A stretch of 64,000 nucleotides of DNA from assembly GCF_020150455.1 (NCBI RefSeq), contig NZ_CP083740.1, forward strand, positions 3,906,001 to 3,970,000, read 5' to 3'. Made by a program: the position numbers and the translations under genes. The notes below the pieces were generated by a model that was given only the letters and a program-made list of their open reading frames with translations, was not told where the DNA came from and did not search any database. Below are positions 54,725 through 64,000 of this stretch, one piece after another (position 1 is the stretch's first letter; every line of letters starts with the position of its first letter). The DNA is from Bremerella sp. TYQ1 (GTDB taxonomy: Bacteria > Planctomycetota > Planctomycetia > Pirellulales > Pirellulaceae).

Positions 54725-54917
54725 AGTGCAATCTTGCCGTTGTGGGAAGTTGACCAAGTAGTTGCGAAGAGGAGAATCTACTAAAGAGGAGTTCGCTTAG
54801 TAGACCTACCCTCGCAATGGGTTGAATTTAGCTAATATAACGGATTCTGTATCCATTCACCATGGGCAGCCCGTTTTCCCGAATTTTGCCGCCCCCCTCT
54901 GATTGCGGCCCAAACGC

Positions 54918-55979
54918 ATGATTGATCTCGTAGAACAAATCGTCCGCCAGCAGTTGCCGGACACCATTAAAGAACTGGGACAGCCCAAGTTCCGTGCGAA
55001 ACAGCTGCGCGAGTGGATTGTGCAAAATCGGGTCGATTCGTTCGACGCGATGACCAACCTCCCCAAGGCTTTCCGGGAAAAGTTGGCCGAGGCGTGTCAG
55101 ATCTGGACGACTACGGTGGCCAAGCATACAACGGCCGACGACGGCACCGAAAAGCTGCTTGTCCAACTGCACGACGGCGGACGGATCGAATGCGTCCTGT
55201 TACGCGACGGCGATCGACGCACCATCTGCATCAGTTCCCAAGTCGGCTGCGCCATGGGGTGTGTTTTCTGCGCGTCAGGCCTCGACGGCGTCGAGCGCAA
55301 TTTGACGGCCGGAGAGATCGTCGAACAGATGCTGCGGCTGCAGATGCTGCTGCCCGAAGGGGAACGCCTCAGCCACATTGTGGTGATGGGAATGGGCGAA
55401 CCGCTGGCCAACGTCGACCGGCTGATCCCAGCCCTCGACTTCGCTTCGGCAGAAGACGGCCTTGGCATCAGCGCCCGACGAATCACCATCAGTACCGTTG
55501 GGCTTCCGCCGGCGATCGACAAGCTCTCGAAACTCGATACGCGTTATCACCTGGCCGTTTCGCTGCATGCCCCCAACGACGAATTGCGAACGAAGATTGT
55601 GCCTGTCAATAAAAGCATCGGCATCCAGAAGATCCTCGACGCGGCGGATCATTACTTCGACGTGAGTGGTCGCCGGCTGACGTTCGAGTACGTGCTTCTC
55701 TCCGAACTGAACGATCGCCCCGAGCATGCCCTGCAGTTGGCCAAACTCCTGAAAGGCCGCCCTGCTCTGCTGAACGTAATTCCTTATAACCCCGTCCCTG
55801 GCTTGCCGTACGAAACACCCACCGTCCAAGCCCAACAGCGATTCCGCGACATCCTGGAAAGCCAAGGCATCACCGTTAAGTTCCGCCACCGCAAAGGGGA
55901 CAAAATCAACGCCGCATGCGGCCAATTGCGGCGTTTATCGAAAGAGAACCTGGTACCACTGGAAGGTATGAACTCTTAG
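54918..55979 (+). CDS. rlmN: 23S rRNA (adenine2503-C2)-methyltransferase RlmN
   Basis: A radical SAM enzyme that methylates A2503 in 23S rRNA and A37 in some tRNAs. The 353-residue product has the CxxxCxxC motif CAMGCVFCAS near residue 115, the GMGEPLANVD motif, and the conserved tail Cys in KGDKINAACGQLR near 337, the one that forms the mixed-disulfide or thioether intermediate. There is no extra Cfr-specific signature, so RlmN is the better call. The ATG at 54918 begins with MIDLVEQ; an in-frame TTG at 54903 would add five residues. A terminator follows. Confidence 0.95.
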   Translation: MIDLVEQIVRQQLPDTIKELGQPKFRAKQLREWIVQNRVDSFDAMTNLPKAFREKLAEACQIWTTTVAKHTTADDGTEKLLVQLHDGGRIECVLLRDGDRRTICISSQVGCAMGCVFCASGLDGVERNLTAGEIVEQMLRLQMLLPEGERLSHIVVMGMGEPLANVDRLIPALDFASAEDGLGISARRITISTVGLPPAIDKLSKLDTRYHLAVSLHAPNDELRTKIVPVNKSIGIQKILDAADHYFDVSGRRLTFEYVLLSELNDRPEHALQLAKLLKGRPALLNVIPYNPVPGLPYETPTVQAQQRFRDILESQGITVKFRHRKGDKINAACGQLRRLSKENLVPLEGMNS

Positions 55980-56009
55980 CCCAAAAGCTTTCTAGGCTGG
56001 ATCACAAGA

Positions 56010-56052
56010 AACAAAAAACGCCCCGCTTAGTCAGCGAGGCGTTTTCTGTAAG
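56010..56052 (+). terminator. Terminator after rlmN
   Basis: ACGCCCCGCT and AGCGAGGCGT pair around TAGTC with one mismatch, then TTTTC. It is a moderately strong rho-independent type. Confidence 0.7.
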
Positions 56053-56053
56053 T

Positions 56054-56186
56054 AAACCTTCGGCCAGATGCGACGAGTGGAGTCGCTGCGAGAATTGCGC
56101 GTTTCTTAGCGTGCACTTGCACTAGCCGTTGGTGAAACGGGCAATCGCAAAAAATTGGTCCCTCAGCCGATGTGGGCCGAAGGTTT
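56054..56186. repeat. 12-bp inverted repeat, span 133 bp
   Basis: AAACCTTCGGCC (56054-56065) is exactly inverted as GGCCGAAGGTTT (56175-56186). The 109 bases between hold no gene. There is no GTAG foot, so it is not of the REP type, although a palindromic element is possible. The rest of the 55980-56354 gap shows nothing that I can support. Confidence 0.6.
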
Positions 56187-56354
56187 ATATCCATTGTTTT
56201 GGTTGCTCCCTATTTTACCTCACTTGGTCGTCGAGGGTAGGTCGGAAGCACGAAGAATATGTTCGGCCATTGCCGCCGCGAAGGATCAGTAAATCCAACG
56301 CTCATTTCATTTTGTGACCGATCTTGGCCGGTGGTAACCATTTAGCAAAATTTG

Positions 56355-57062
56355 CTAGCGAGTGGCTTTCTCGACACGCTTGCGAAATTCGCCTCTCCAA
56401 GATTCTGCTAAAACCTGGCAATTGGCCATTGCCTGGGCATCTTCGACGTTGCTTCGGTCGTGGTAAAAGAGCTCGTTCAGCCGCGCGATCGACCACTGCT
56501 CCATGGGCCGCTCGATGAGCCGCATCGCTTCCCCCGCCGAGACATCTCCCTCTTGAAGCACACGCACATACCAGCCCATGCGGCCGGTGGAGACCGCCAA
56601 TGCTGTCAGCTGCTTCATACGCCAGCGTCTGCCGAGTTTCCAGCAGGGCTGCCGTGGCTGCGACACCTCAATTTTTGCTGTTCCCAGCTCGTACACGTCT
56701 CCGAGGCAAACATTCCCTTCGCTGAGACCTTCCACGGTAAGATTCTCGCCAAACGCCCCAGGTCCGAACTCGTTGAGGGGAATTCGCGACGCAATGGCAT
56801 CGATTTGCTGAAATTCGTTCCGCCAAACTCGGTAATGTTCGGCCGCATAGCAAAGGACGGCCTTATCAACGCCACCATGATTGACGGTATCGGCCACACC
56901 ATCCCCCTCAAATCCGAGCCGTTTGAGCGGAACTGGCCCCTTCGCAGGAAGCTTGAAGAAGCCGGTTTCCCAGGCTTTGTCCATTGGATCGGTGGCCTCC
57001 GAGGAGCCGTACTGCTGGGGCATCCCTATGGCCAACTGGGCGATAACTCCTGAAACAGACAC
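56355..57062 (-). CDS. MOSC-domain protein, YiiM type
   Basis: A 235-residue protein of the MOSC and 3-alpha-domain type (YiiM family; molybdenum cofactor-dependent, N-hydroxylated base detoxification in E. coli). The candidate Cys lies in the RQPCWKLGRRW motif near residue 140, and NHGGVDKAVLCY and FGENLTVEGL precede it. The C-terminal SIARLNELFYHDR is the 3-alpha part. It starts at a GTG with AAAGG 6 bases upstream. A small unrecognised gene on the same strand ends 25 bp upstream, so the two may be cotranscribed. Confidence 0.88.
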   Translation of the reverse strand: MSVSGVIAQLAIGMPQQYGSSEATDPMDKAWETGFFKLPAKGPVPLKRLGFEGDGVADTVNHGGVDKAVLCYAAEHYRVWRNEFQQIDAIASRIPLNEFGPGAFGENLTVEGLSEGNVCLGDVYELGTAKIEVSQPRQPCWKLGRRWRMKQLTALAVSTGRMGWYVRVLQEGDVSAGEAMRLIERPMEQWSIARLNELFYHDRSNVEDAQAMANCQVLAESWRGEFRKRVEKATR

Positions 57063-57087
57063 AAGTTACCTTTCTCTATCGTTCTCG

Positions 57088-57489
57088 TTATCTCTCAATT
57101 CCACGCACGGTCGCTACGACTTGGATGTATGCTTTCACTTCAAGATTCGACAATTTAACGAGACGTTTTCCCCACGGCGATTGCTCGCCCAGAAAGTTTT
57201 CCGAATATTTCTGAACCAGCTCGAACCATTGGTATGAAGAGATCGTAACAAGATCATCGAGACATTTCCCTCCAAGAATGTTACGAAGTAAGTGTGAGTT
57301 CCAGGAAAAGGCCATCCAAGAGCGTTCGTTTAACGACGGGCGATGTTGGGTGGCCTTTCTCCTTTCTTGACCCGCTCGACTAATTCGCACGATCGCCTCA
57401 ACAGCGAAATAGCTACCGCGAGGCTGGCATCTGTAAACTTTCGCGCCAAATCGATCTTCTTTCTGCGCTTCTTCGAACAGTTGGAACAT
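57088..57489 (-). CDS. Small hypothetical protein upstream of the MOSC gene
   Basis: A 133-residue product from the ATG at 57489 that I do not recognise. It is helical and basic, with GAKVYRCQPRGSYFAVEAIV, WMAFSWNSHLLRNILGGKCL and a C-terminal RLVKLSNLEVKAYIQVVATV. It has no signal peptide and no metal motif. The frame is open to 57507, but the first codon there is TTG. AAGAGAAG lies 8 bases before the ATG. Its stop is 25 bp before the MOSC start, which gives some support as an operon gene. Conservation is not known to me, so I keep the call low. Confidence 0.45.
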   Translation of the reverse strand: MFQLFEEAQKEDRFGAKVYRCQPRGSYFAVEAIVRISRAGQERRKATQHRPSLNERSWMAFSWNSHLLRNILGGKCLDDLVTISSYQWFELVQKYSENFLGEQSPWGKRLVKLSNLEVKAYIQVVATVRGIER

Positions 57490-57784
57490 GCTCGAGCTTC
57501 TCTTCAAGCGAAGCCAATCATCGCTAAATCCGTTCTTAACAATTGCCCTTAAGAATACCCACTTATTCCCGACGGCAAGACGGGACGTCAGTAAGCAGAA
57601 AGCAATTCTGACTCAACATAGTTGACCAACCCGCATCCAGCCTGAGCTTGATCCACCGCTGTTCTAAATGTGGAACCGACGTGGGAATCTCGACTTGATG
57701 GAACGCCAGCGACTCGGAAGACAATCGGCTGTCGTCCGCAGCACGACAGCTTCCCTGGACTGCCAATTATTACGCAGGAACTCC

Positions 57785-58984
57785 ATGACACATACCATTT
57801 CGTTTTCCAAGCCTCGTCAAGGGTTCACGCTGGTCGAACTGCTCGTCGTGATTGCGATCATCGGCATTCTTGTCGGTCTTGTATTGCCGGCCGTTGCTAC
57901 GGCTCGGGCATCGGCTCGCCGCATGGAATGCCAATCCAATCTGAAACAAATCGGTATCGGCATGGTAAATTTCGCCGGCATCGACAAAGGCCGACGCCTT
58001 TGCTCTGGCGGGTTCAATTGGAAACGCGATGGTGCGGTGACCGAAGTCGGCTGGGTTGCTGACATGGTCAACACCAATATTGCCGTTGGCACAATGCTGT
58101 GTGCATCGAACGACTCGCAGCTTTCCAGTGCTTACGAAGAACTGATCTCCGAGCCCAACGTTGCCATTTCTGGGGATCAGGCGGCCTTCGCTGATGCCGA
58201 GGCAGATTCTCTCGGTTCCGAAACAATGGTCCTCGCCAGCGGCCTTTCTGGTTTGAATCCTTGCCGAGAAATCGCCGCGAACAACTATTCCCCTGGCAGT
58301 TCCGACCGTGACGCGATCGTTAAGACTCGTATTTATGATCAGCAGTACAACACCAACTACACCGCACATTGGTTCCTAATCCGCTCTCGAGTGAAGATGT
58401 CGTACGTCTCGAAGCAGCCCACCGGCACGGTCAGCAACCTGGCAACCGGCGAGCCAGCGATCTCCCTCGCTTCAACTCGCGGTCCTATCACTTCGGCCAT
58501 GCTCGATAACGCGACGACTTCCTCGAGCCTGGTACCGATCTTGGGTGATGGCCTTTCTGGCGGTGGCGGATTTTTAAGCCGAGGGCTTTCCAGCAAAGTT
58601 CAAGCTGGCGATTCCATGGTTCCGTTTTCGACGTTTGGTCCCATGGTTTCCAACACGACCGCTTACTCTGGCTGGACCCCATCCGCACTGATGGCTCCGC
58701 CGGCTTTTTCCGGAACACCAACTCCTGCTGTCTGGAAAGGTGTTTGGTGGGAGCGTTGCCGACAAGACTTGCGGCAATTTGGTGTTAATCATGGCGACGT
58801 CTGCAATGTCCTGATGGCCGACGGCAGCGTGCGGCCTCTATACGACACCGATGGTGACGGGTACTTGAATCCAGGCTTCGCGGCCGGCAACGAATATGTC
58901 GTCGGCTACGCCGGAACCGAAGCGGAAGTGCCTGAGACGGAATGCTATTCCCACTGGGACTTGAACCCAACGAAGTTCAAATAA
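57785..58984 (+). CDS. DUF1559-like pseudopilin with calcium-loop-like C terminus, copy 1
   Basis: A 399-residue protein. The prepilin signature is [20 protein letters not shown] with a Gly-Phe site and Glu at +5, followed by [19 protein letters not shown]. The body differs from the shorter DUF1559 protein at 14284. It includes [20 protein letters not shown] and ends [24 protein letters not shown]. The DTDGDGYLN loop has the spacing of a dockerin or EF-hand calcium loop. AGGAA precedes the ATG at 57785. It is a paralogue of the next gene (59334), which shares FDWRRDG...YGWVNDLVS and [12 protein letters not shown]. The role is unknown. Confidence 0.88.
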   Translation: MTHTISFSKPRQGFTLVELLVVIAIIGILVGLVLPAVATARASARRMECQSNLKQIGIGMVNFAGIDKGRRLCSGGFNWKRDGAVTEVGWVADMVNTNIAVGTMLCASNDSQLSSAYEELISEPNVAISGDQAAFADAEADSLGSETMVLASGLSGLNPCREIAANNYSPGSSDRDAIVKTRIYDQQYNTNYTAHWFLIRSRVKMSYVSKQPTGTVSNLATGEPAISLASTRGPITSAMLDNATTSSSLVPILGDGLSGGGGFLSRGLSSKVQAGDSMVPFSTFGPMVSNTTAYSGWTPSALMAPPAFSGTPTPAVWKGVWWERCRQDLRQFGVNHGDVCNVLMADGSVRPLYDTDGDGYLNPGFAAGNEYVVGYAGTEAEVPETECYSHWDLNPTKFK

Positions 58985-59333
58985 CTACCACTGATGGGGA
59001 CTTGCCGCTTAGAAATGGGCGGGAACGAACCTTAATCGAATTTTGCGTGCGAGATTCACACAACGTTGATATTCAACATCGAGAATATGTCCAAATCACT
59101 CATGTGAAAGGAGGCCTCAGTAGTAAGTCGGTTCCTAATCGTAGTTAAGCCAACCAGTTTCTGATCGCGTCTTTTGGACGTCTTCAAAACATCCACCCCC
59201 AAATGGAACACACACAGCACAAAAAAAGAGAGACCGAAGCACATGACTTGGAACTCCGTGCTCCGGCCCTCTGAAAAGCGTCTTACGACACTCTTTCCAC
59301 AATTGCTTGTAACTAAATCCTTGGAGATTTTCA
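58985..59333. other. Gap between paralogous pseudopilin genes
   Basis: No gene that I can support. A GTTGA-TAT-TCAAC palindrome lies at 59065-59077. The region near the second start carries TTGGAG as a ribosome-binding site. No clear -35/-10 pair stands out. Confidence 0.45.
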
Positions 59334-60623
59334 ATGAAGAAGCGTGGTTTCACGTTGATTGAACTGCTGGTGGTTATCGCCATCATCGGTATCCTCGTTG
59401 CCCTGCTGCTGCCTGCCGTTTCGCGTGCTCGCGAAGCTGCTCGTAACGCAGAATGCAAAAACAACCTGCGTCAGTTCGGTATCGGCCACTACATTTTCGC
59501 CGATCAAAATCCTTCCGGCCTGTTGGTCAGCGGTGCATTCGACTGGCGTCGTGATGGTTGCCCAGACACCTACGGTTGGGTCAACGACCTGGTCAGCACC
59601 GGTGCTGCTGCTCCTGCCGAAATGCTCTGCCCATCGAGCCCACTCCGCTCGACGGAAAAGCTGAATGACTTCATCGGTGACATTGACACGAATGACGGCA
59701 AAGACGGTGCCCCAACTGAACGTCTGAATGCAAGCATCTGCTCGCAATTGGCTTCGTTGGCTGGTGGTTCGGCTGATCGCGTCAACTTCGTCAAGACCGA
59801 ACTGCTGGATGCTGGCTACAACACGAACTACGCTCAAAGCTGGTTCGCTGCTCGTGAGCAGGCCAAGTTGACCCAAGGCACCGGCTACATCACTACCACC
59901 GAAAGCCTCAAAGGCTACGAAGGTGCTCGCTACGGTCTGCGTATGCGTACGGCTGAATCGGCTATCGTTCCTACCCAAGCGATTCCACTGCTCGGCTGTG
60001 GTGCTCCTGGCGACGTGAGTGAAGCTATTCTGTCCGCAGACGTCAGCGCTGAAATGGATCTGCTCGCAGACGCTCCACTTGCTGAAGCTTTCTGTGACGG
60101 TCCTGCCCAACTTGACAGCTCGGATGGCGAAACCCTGATCCTCGCTGGCGACTTCACCGAAGTTTTCAGCATCGGTGCTACCGCTGACGGCGAATGGGAC
60201 GGATACGCTGAAAAGGCCGGCTGGGGCAATCCAGACAAGACGAGCAACACTGGTACGGTTTCCAGTGGTACTGTTACGCCAACCTACAACACCGAAAACC
60301 AACGTGTTGCCGGTACTCTAGGTGGCGGAAATCAGTGGGCTCAAGACACACGTGACTGGTTCGCATGGCACGGTTCCACCCAAGGTGGCGGTACCTGTAA
60401 CATCCTTTGTGCTGATGGTGGCGTGAAGACTGTTTACGACCTGAACGGCGACGGTTTCCTGAACCCAGGTTTCAGCGTCAATGCTGACGGCCTGTCGGAC
60501 AAGAACCTGCTGATCTCGAAGACTGGTTTCACCGACGACGTTGTTGAACTCGATTGGTTCGATGTTTACAGCGGTGTCCAGATCGTTAGCCGTAAGAACA
60601 GCAAGGGTGAATTCGAGAACTAG
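59334..60623 (+). CDS. DUF1559-like pseudopilin with calcium-loop-like C terminus, copy 2
   Basis: A 429-residue protein. It starts [20 protein letters not shown] with the prepilin cut after Gly and Glu at +5. [20 protein letters not shown] and [22 protein letters not shown] parallel the preceding gene. It is rich in Ala, Asp and Gly in the central part (from about 100 to 270), unlike copy 1. Codons GGT, GCT and CGT dominate over the GGC, GCC and CGC used in neighbours, consistent with high expression. A GGAG ribosome-binding site sits 8 bases before the ATG. It is probably an abundant surface filament or adhesive subunit; the function is unproved. Confidence 0.87.
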   Translation: MKKRGFTLIELLVVIAIIGILVALLLPAVSRAREAARNAECKNNLRQFGIGHYIFADQNPSGLLVSGAFDWRRDGCPDTYGWVNDLVSTGAAAPAEMLCPSSPLRSTEKLNDFIGDIDTNDGKDGAPTERLNASICSQLASLAGGSADRVNFVKTELLDAGYNTNYAQSWFAAREQAKLTQGTGYITTTESLKGYEGARYGLRMRTAESAIVPTQAIPLLGCGAPGDVSEAILSADVSAEMDLLADAPLAEAFCDGPAQLDSSDGETLILAGDFTEVFSIGATADGEWDGYAEKAGWGNPDKTSNTGTVSSGTVTPTYNTENQRVAGTLGGGNQWAQDTRDWFAWHGSTQGGGTCNILCADGGVKTVYDLNGDGFLNPGFSVNADGLSDKNLLISKTGFTDDVVELDWFDVYSGVQIVSRKNSKGEFEN

Positions 60624-60672
60624 TTCTCGAAATTGCTTACGCCGGAACCGAACTACGATGCCTTCTGAATGT

Positions 60673-60705
60673 CGAGCCTTGGGGATTTCTCCAAGGCTCG
60701 CTTTC
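60673..60705 (+). terminator. Terminator between pseudopilin copy 2 and DUF1573 gene
   Basis: CGAGCCTTGG (60673-60682) and CCAAGGCTCG (60691-60700) form a 10-bp perfect stem around GGATTTCT, followed by CTTTC only. The weak T-run may allow partial read-through to the next gene. Confidence 0.65.
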
Positions 60706-60748
60706 ATGAGGATGTCGCACACCTGTCAATCTACGAGACGATATTTCC

Positions 60749-62008
60749 ATGAGTCGCTTTGCTCCCCTGTTGATAGTTTGCTTCACCATTTTAGTAGGAG
60801 CGACGCTTTGGTTTGCCAACCCATTTGAAGCAAGCCAAAACTCGACGGCACACTCTCCTGAGCAGAGTGATAAAAAACAAAGTGACGACCCGAACAACTC
60901 TTCCTCTGCTGGCGAAACAAGTTCAGAAGTTCAGAAAGAAGACTCCGCTGAACCCCAGACGCAGCCAAAGGCAGTCACCAAAAGCACCCTTCACGACTTC
61001 GGCGTCAAACCACGGTTCACCAAAGGCTCGCACACGTTCGAGATCCACAATGAAGGCGATGCCCCGCTGGAGCTAGAACAAGGGCCAAGCTCTTGCAGTT
61101 GTACTTTGCTAGGGCTCGAGCAATCTTCCATTCCCCCAGGAGGTTCGGCGTCGATCGAATTGGACTGGGATTTGAAGTTCAAGTCAGGCCCCTTTCTCCA
61201 AAACGCAGTCGTCTATACCAATGACCCAGATCGAAAAGAGATCGCCTTCGAAGTGAAAGGGCTGATCGAAACACGACTAGGCCTCACCGACGACAACGTG
61301 ACGTTCACTGCTCTGTCAAGCGATGGCCCGCAGATGAAGGACGTCCTGCTATATTCCAAGACCTGGCAAGACTTGAAAGATGTCCAATACGAAATCAAAG
61401 CTGACATCCCCGGCATGAAGGTCGATTTCCTGCCTGCCACTGACGAGGAACGGAAATCGGTCAAAGCCCGGTCCGCCCGGAAAGTTAGAATTGAAGTCCC
61501 CTCCGAACTCGAATCAGGCTATCACGTTGGCCAAGTCGAAATAACCGCGAAGCCTTCTCAATCGGAATCAAGCGAAGCGCCGTCGAAAGAAGACTCGGAA
61601 CAGAGCCTCGGGGAAACGGTAAGCCTAAATGTATCCTTCAATGTCAAATCACCGGGCGCTAAGTTCTTTTCGACTTTGATCGATGGATATGGAGTGATCA
61701 CGCTCGGAAGAATTGATTCGGCGAAAGGGAGCGAACTGCTCAAGATCAACTTTCGCGTCGATCGGTTAACTCCAGCATGGAGTGTATCCTCCGTCGAAAC
61801 GTATCCCGAGTTTGTGGAAGCAAGCGTTATTCCCTTGGACGAAGAGATCGGACTCTACCAGCTTCAAATCCAAATTCCGCCTGGGGCCAAACCTGGAAAC
61901 TACTATTCCGAATATGCAGGGGGCGTTCGCATCAAATCCGATCACCCTCAGCTACCTCAGGTCCCCTCCCGCGAAAGTGGAATCATTTTGAAGTTCCATA
62001 TCGACTGA
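60749..62008 (+). CDS. DUF1573-domain exported protein
   Basis: A 419-residue exported or membrane-anchored protein. The N-terminal hydrophobic segment (SRFAPLLIVCFTILVGATLWF) can be an uncleaved anchor. Residues about 28-75 are a Ser/Gln/Asp-rich linker. The folded part begins with TLHDFGVKPRFTKGSHTFEI, LELEQGPSSCSCTLLGL and IPPGGSASIELDWD, the DUF1573 pattern of an Ig-like fold with a Cys-x-Cys. A second all-beta domain follows (about 190-390), with two ends resembling surface-protein domains. The gene follows the two pseudopilins (125-bp gap with a weak terminator) and precedes the PilM-like fusion by 39 bp. The context suggests a cell-surface or secretion role; this is inference. Confidence 0.8.
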   Translation: MSRFAPLLIVCFTILVGATLWFANPFEASQNSTAHSPEQSDKKQSDDPNNSSSAGETSSEVQKEDSAEPQTQPKAVTKSTLHDFGVKPRFTKGSHTFEIHNEGDAPLELEQGPSSCSCTLLGLEQSSIPPGGSASIELDWDLKFKSGPFLQNAVVYTNDPDRKEIAFEVKGLIETRLGLTDDNVTFTALSSDGPQMKDVLLYSKTWQDLKDVQYEIKADIPGMKVDFLPATDEERKSVKARSARKVRIEVPSELESGYHVGQVEITAKPSQSESSEAPSKEDSEQSLGETVSLNVSFNVKSPGAKFFSTLIDGYGVITLGRIDSAKGSELLKINFRVDRLTPAWSVSSVETYPEFVEASVIPLDEEIGLYQLQIQIPPGAKPGNYYSEYAGGVRIKSDHPQLPQVPSRESGIILKFHID

Positions 62009-62047
62009 TTCCCACACATTACCAGCCCCTGTCTTCACACAGCCTTC

Positions 62048-64000
62048 ATGATTCGCAAATACAATGGTGGAATGTCTCCCACTGAATCTAGCATCGACCC
62101 GTATGATCGTCTGCTTCGGATTAAGACCGAAGGTAAGCCGCTTAGCTTCTACGCGCTCTTGAAAGTCGAGGACTTCGAGAAAGACATCAATTACATTCGC
62201 AACCATGGCGAGAAGGCTCGCAAGCAGTTGCATTCGAAGTTTGGCGAAATCGATCCGGCTCTCTGGCGACAGGTTTTTAATCATGTCGAGGACGCCATCG
62301 CCACACTCACCGATGCCGAAAAGAAAGCGGAGTACGACAAGAAGTTAGACATCGAGCAGACCGGCAACTCGATTCAAGTCGCAGGAGGCAACAACGGATC
62401 GAGCCGTCACGGAATCACCAAACCAGTCGAGGCTGGGGACCGGATTCAGTGCCGCAAGTGCTCGACGCTCAATCCACCGTCACGACGCTTCTGCTCCGCA
62501 TGTGGCGACGCACTTTTCACGGCCTGCCCCGATTGCGGTGGCATGAACACGGTCCACGAAAAGTTCTGTGGACAGTGTGGCGTTAACCTACAAGCTTCGG
62601 TAAATGCTCAACGAGAAGCTCTGGAGTCCAAATTCGATGAAGCGGAAGCACTGCTGAAAGATGGCCGCCATGACCGTGCGTGCGATGTGCTTCGTCAGTT
62701 GACCAAAGCCCAGCACGAAGGGGAAATGGAATTCGCCAAGCGGGCCGCCACGATGATCACCCAGATCACGCTTGAGAAAGAGCGACTTATCAATCGTGCC
62801 CCTGAAGTAGAAGCTGAGGCCAAGCAACTTCGCGACGGAAAGCACGCCGAAAAGGCGGTCGCCCTCATTCGTGAAATTCCGAAGATCCTATGGCCTGAGT
62901 CGCTCAAAGAGCTTTACGACGAAGTCAACGAAACGAAGAAGCAGATCAAGCGGCTGGCCCAAGAGATTAAAACGGCCATCCAGGAACGTCGCACTTCGCG
63001 TCTGCTACCGAAAGTTGAACGTCTGTTGGAGCTGAAGCCACACGACATTTCCGCCCAACGCTTGGCCGAAAAGCTCCGCAAGTCGCAAGATCAAGCAGAT
63101 CGTTTGAAACGAGAAAAACTTGTCGAGAAAGCGAAGCAGTACATCAAGCAGTTCCGCTATGAACGTGCCCATCAAGTGCTGACGGAAGTTCCAGAGTCGG
63201 TTCGTACCGAGAACTTCCTGAACTTCTTCGACCAGGTTTCTGAGCTGGCGTTTCTGTCTGCGGACCTGCGACGCACGACGTATGCGGATCCAATCTTGGT
63301 GGGCATGGCAAGTCGCCTGGTCAAGCTCATGCCAAAGGACAAGCATTCGATAGATCGCTTGCATAAGATTACCCAGAAATGGGAAAACGCGAGAAAGAAT
63401 CCCGGGGCTTCGACGCCTGTCTGGAATGAGCCACCCAAGCAAACCACCCTGGGTATTCCAGTCGACTTGTATCCACGCTTTCGTAATTTTAACGTAGCCG
63501 CGGTTCGCGATAACGAACATTTCGATCACTTCTCGTCGGGATTTATCGTCGCGACAGGACTTGCTCTACAAGGGCTAGGGAAAAGCAAAGTAGAGACCAA
63601 CCTTCTTCCCAATAAGTCGGGCGGCGTATTCGGCTTGATCGGAGCCGGCAAGAAAGCTCCGACAGGCGACTTGGCTTGGGGCATCGATCTTAGCAACTCC
63701 GGCCTGAAAGCGATCCTGCTCCGCAAAGAAGTTAAAGGGGACAAAAAGGAAGCGGAAACGACCATCCATATCGAGCAAATGGTCAAAGTCGAATATAAAC
63801 GCCCGCTGTCCCGTGCCGACGATGCTGACCGCCGTGGTCTTATCCAGGACGCCGTTGAACAGTTCTTTGAAACGGTTGGCAAAGACGCATTCAACGACAA
63901 GCGTGGCAAACCCATCATTTGTTTGAGCTTGCCGGCCACTGAAGTTCTAGGACGCTTTCTGGCTCTTCCTCCGGTCGAGGACAAGAAGATTCCGAAGACC
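62048..64000 (+). CDS. J-domain-like, double zinc ribbon and PilM-like fusion protein, cut by window edge
   Basis: Open from 62048 through 651 codons to the right edge. The N terminus (about 18-103) looks like a degenerate J-domain (YDRLLRIKTEGKPLSFYALL, then IATLTDAEKKAEYDKKL). Two zinc ribbons follow: Cys135/138/149/152 and Cys160/163/174/177. Residues about 185-470 are helical and TPR-like with long charged coils. A segment SSGFIVATGLALQGLG with ETNLLP, like the end of PilM and the start of PilN, precedes the actin-like ATPase motif GDLAWGIDLSNSGLKAI at about 540. ICLSLPATEVLGRFLALPPV is the PilM hallmark. The start is uncertain (62048 or 62072). It is not a canonical PilM. Confidence 0.65.
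   Translation, partial: MIRKYNGGMSPTESSIDPYDRLLRIKTEGKPLSFYALLKVEDFEKDINYIRNHGEKARKQLHSKFGEIDPALWRQVFNHVEDAIATLTDAEKKAEYDKKLDIEQTGNSIQVAGGNNGSSRHGITKPVEAGDRIQCRKCSTLNPPSRRFCSACGDALFTACPDCGGMNTVHEKFCGQCGVNLQASVNAQREALESKFDEAEALLKDGRHDRACDVLRQLTKAQHEGEMEFAKRAATMITQITLEKERLINRAPEVEAEAKQLRDGKHAEKAVALIREIPKILWPESLKELYDEVNETKKQIKRLAQEIKTAIQERRTSRLLPKVERLLELKPHDISAQRLAEKLRKSQDQADRLKREKLVEKAKQYIKQFRYERAHQVLTEVPESVRTENFLNFFDQVSELAFLSADLRRTTYADPILVGMASRLVKLMPKDKHSIDRLHKITQKWENARKNPGASTPVWNEPPKQTTLGIPVDLYPRFRNFNVAAVRDNEHFDHFSSGFIVATGLALQGLGKSKVETNLLPNKSGGVFGLIGAGKKAPTGDLAWGIDLSNSGLKAILLRKEVKGDKKEAETTIHIEQMVKVEYKRPLSRADDADRRGLIQDAVEQFFETVGKDAFNDKRGKPIICLSLPATEVLGRFLALPPVEDKKIPKT

Overview
The window looks like a chromosome segment of a planctomycete, most likely a member of the Pirellulaceae (Blastopirellula/Bremerella/Rhodopirellula relatives). 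The evidence is a set of families that are typical of or expanded in that phylum: three DUF1559-type pseudopilin-like proteins, a DUF1501 protein, a Cys-rich YTV-repeat protein, three Gfo/Idh/MocA oxidoreductases, a sugar isomerase/epimerase, FG-GAP and WD40-like secreted proteins, and many secreted or membrane proteins of unknown function. Base composition is moderately GC-rich. I see no rRNA, CRISPR array, insertion sequence or prophage.

Layout. 1-5 kb: a nearly complete pilT cut by the left edge, hisF, an azoreductase and a DinG-type helicase. 5-8 kb: four tandem paralogues, each with an N-terminal zinc ribbon, a linker and C-terminal membrane helices. 8-14 kb: two Gfo/Idh/MocA oxidoreductases, a VOC protein, an FG-GAP lipoprotein-like secreted protein and a membrane protein. 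14-16 kb: a DUF1559 pseudopilin and a small lipoprotein. 16-24 kb: an ORF cassette between 96-bp direct repeats, a beta-propeller protein, epmA, a NRDE/TANGO2 protein, a third oxidoreductase, a DUF2750 protein and fabH. 24-33 kb: oligoendopeptidase F, an M28 peptidase, hypotheticals, three small secreted His/Tyr/Gly-rich proteins, a metzincin-like protease and a sugar isomerase. 33-39 kb: a large nested inverted repeat, a metallopeptidase-LRR protein, a creatininase, tRNA-His, a DUF1653 protein and the YTV-repeat protein. 39-46 kb: a small kinase-like membrane protein, lutABC and a DUF1501 protein. 46-54 kb: a hybrid histidine kinase, an exported KatG and a conserved protein of unknown role. 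54-64 kb: a lipoprotein, rlmN, a MOSC protein, two paralogous pseudopilin-like genes with calcium-loop-like ends, a DUF1573 protein, and at the right edge a J-domain-like/zinc-ribbon/PilM-like fusion cut by the window.

Functional links visible here are: lactate oxidation (lutABC, start/stop overlaps); the zinc-ribbon operon; a possible surface module of two pseudopilins, DUF1573 and the PilM-like fusion at the right end; and oxidative stress (KatG). The most interesting non-coding signal is a dispersed family of GTAG-footed palindromes, often in inverted pairs about 100-170 bp long, which looks like REP/REPIN elements. A second family forms a 202-bp nested inverted repeat. All family names come from recognising motifs by eye. 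No search was run.
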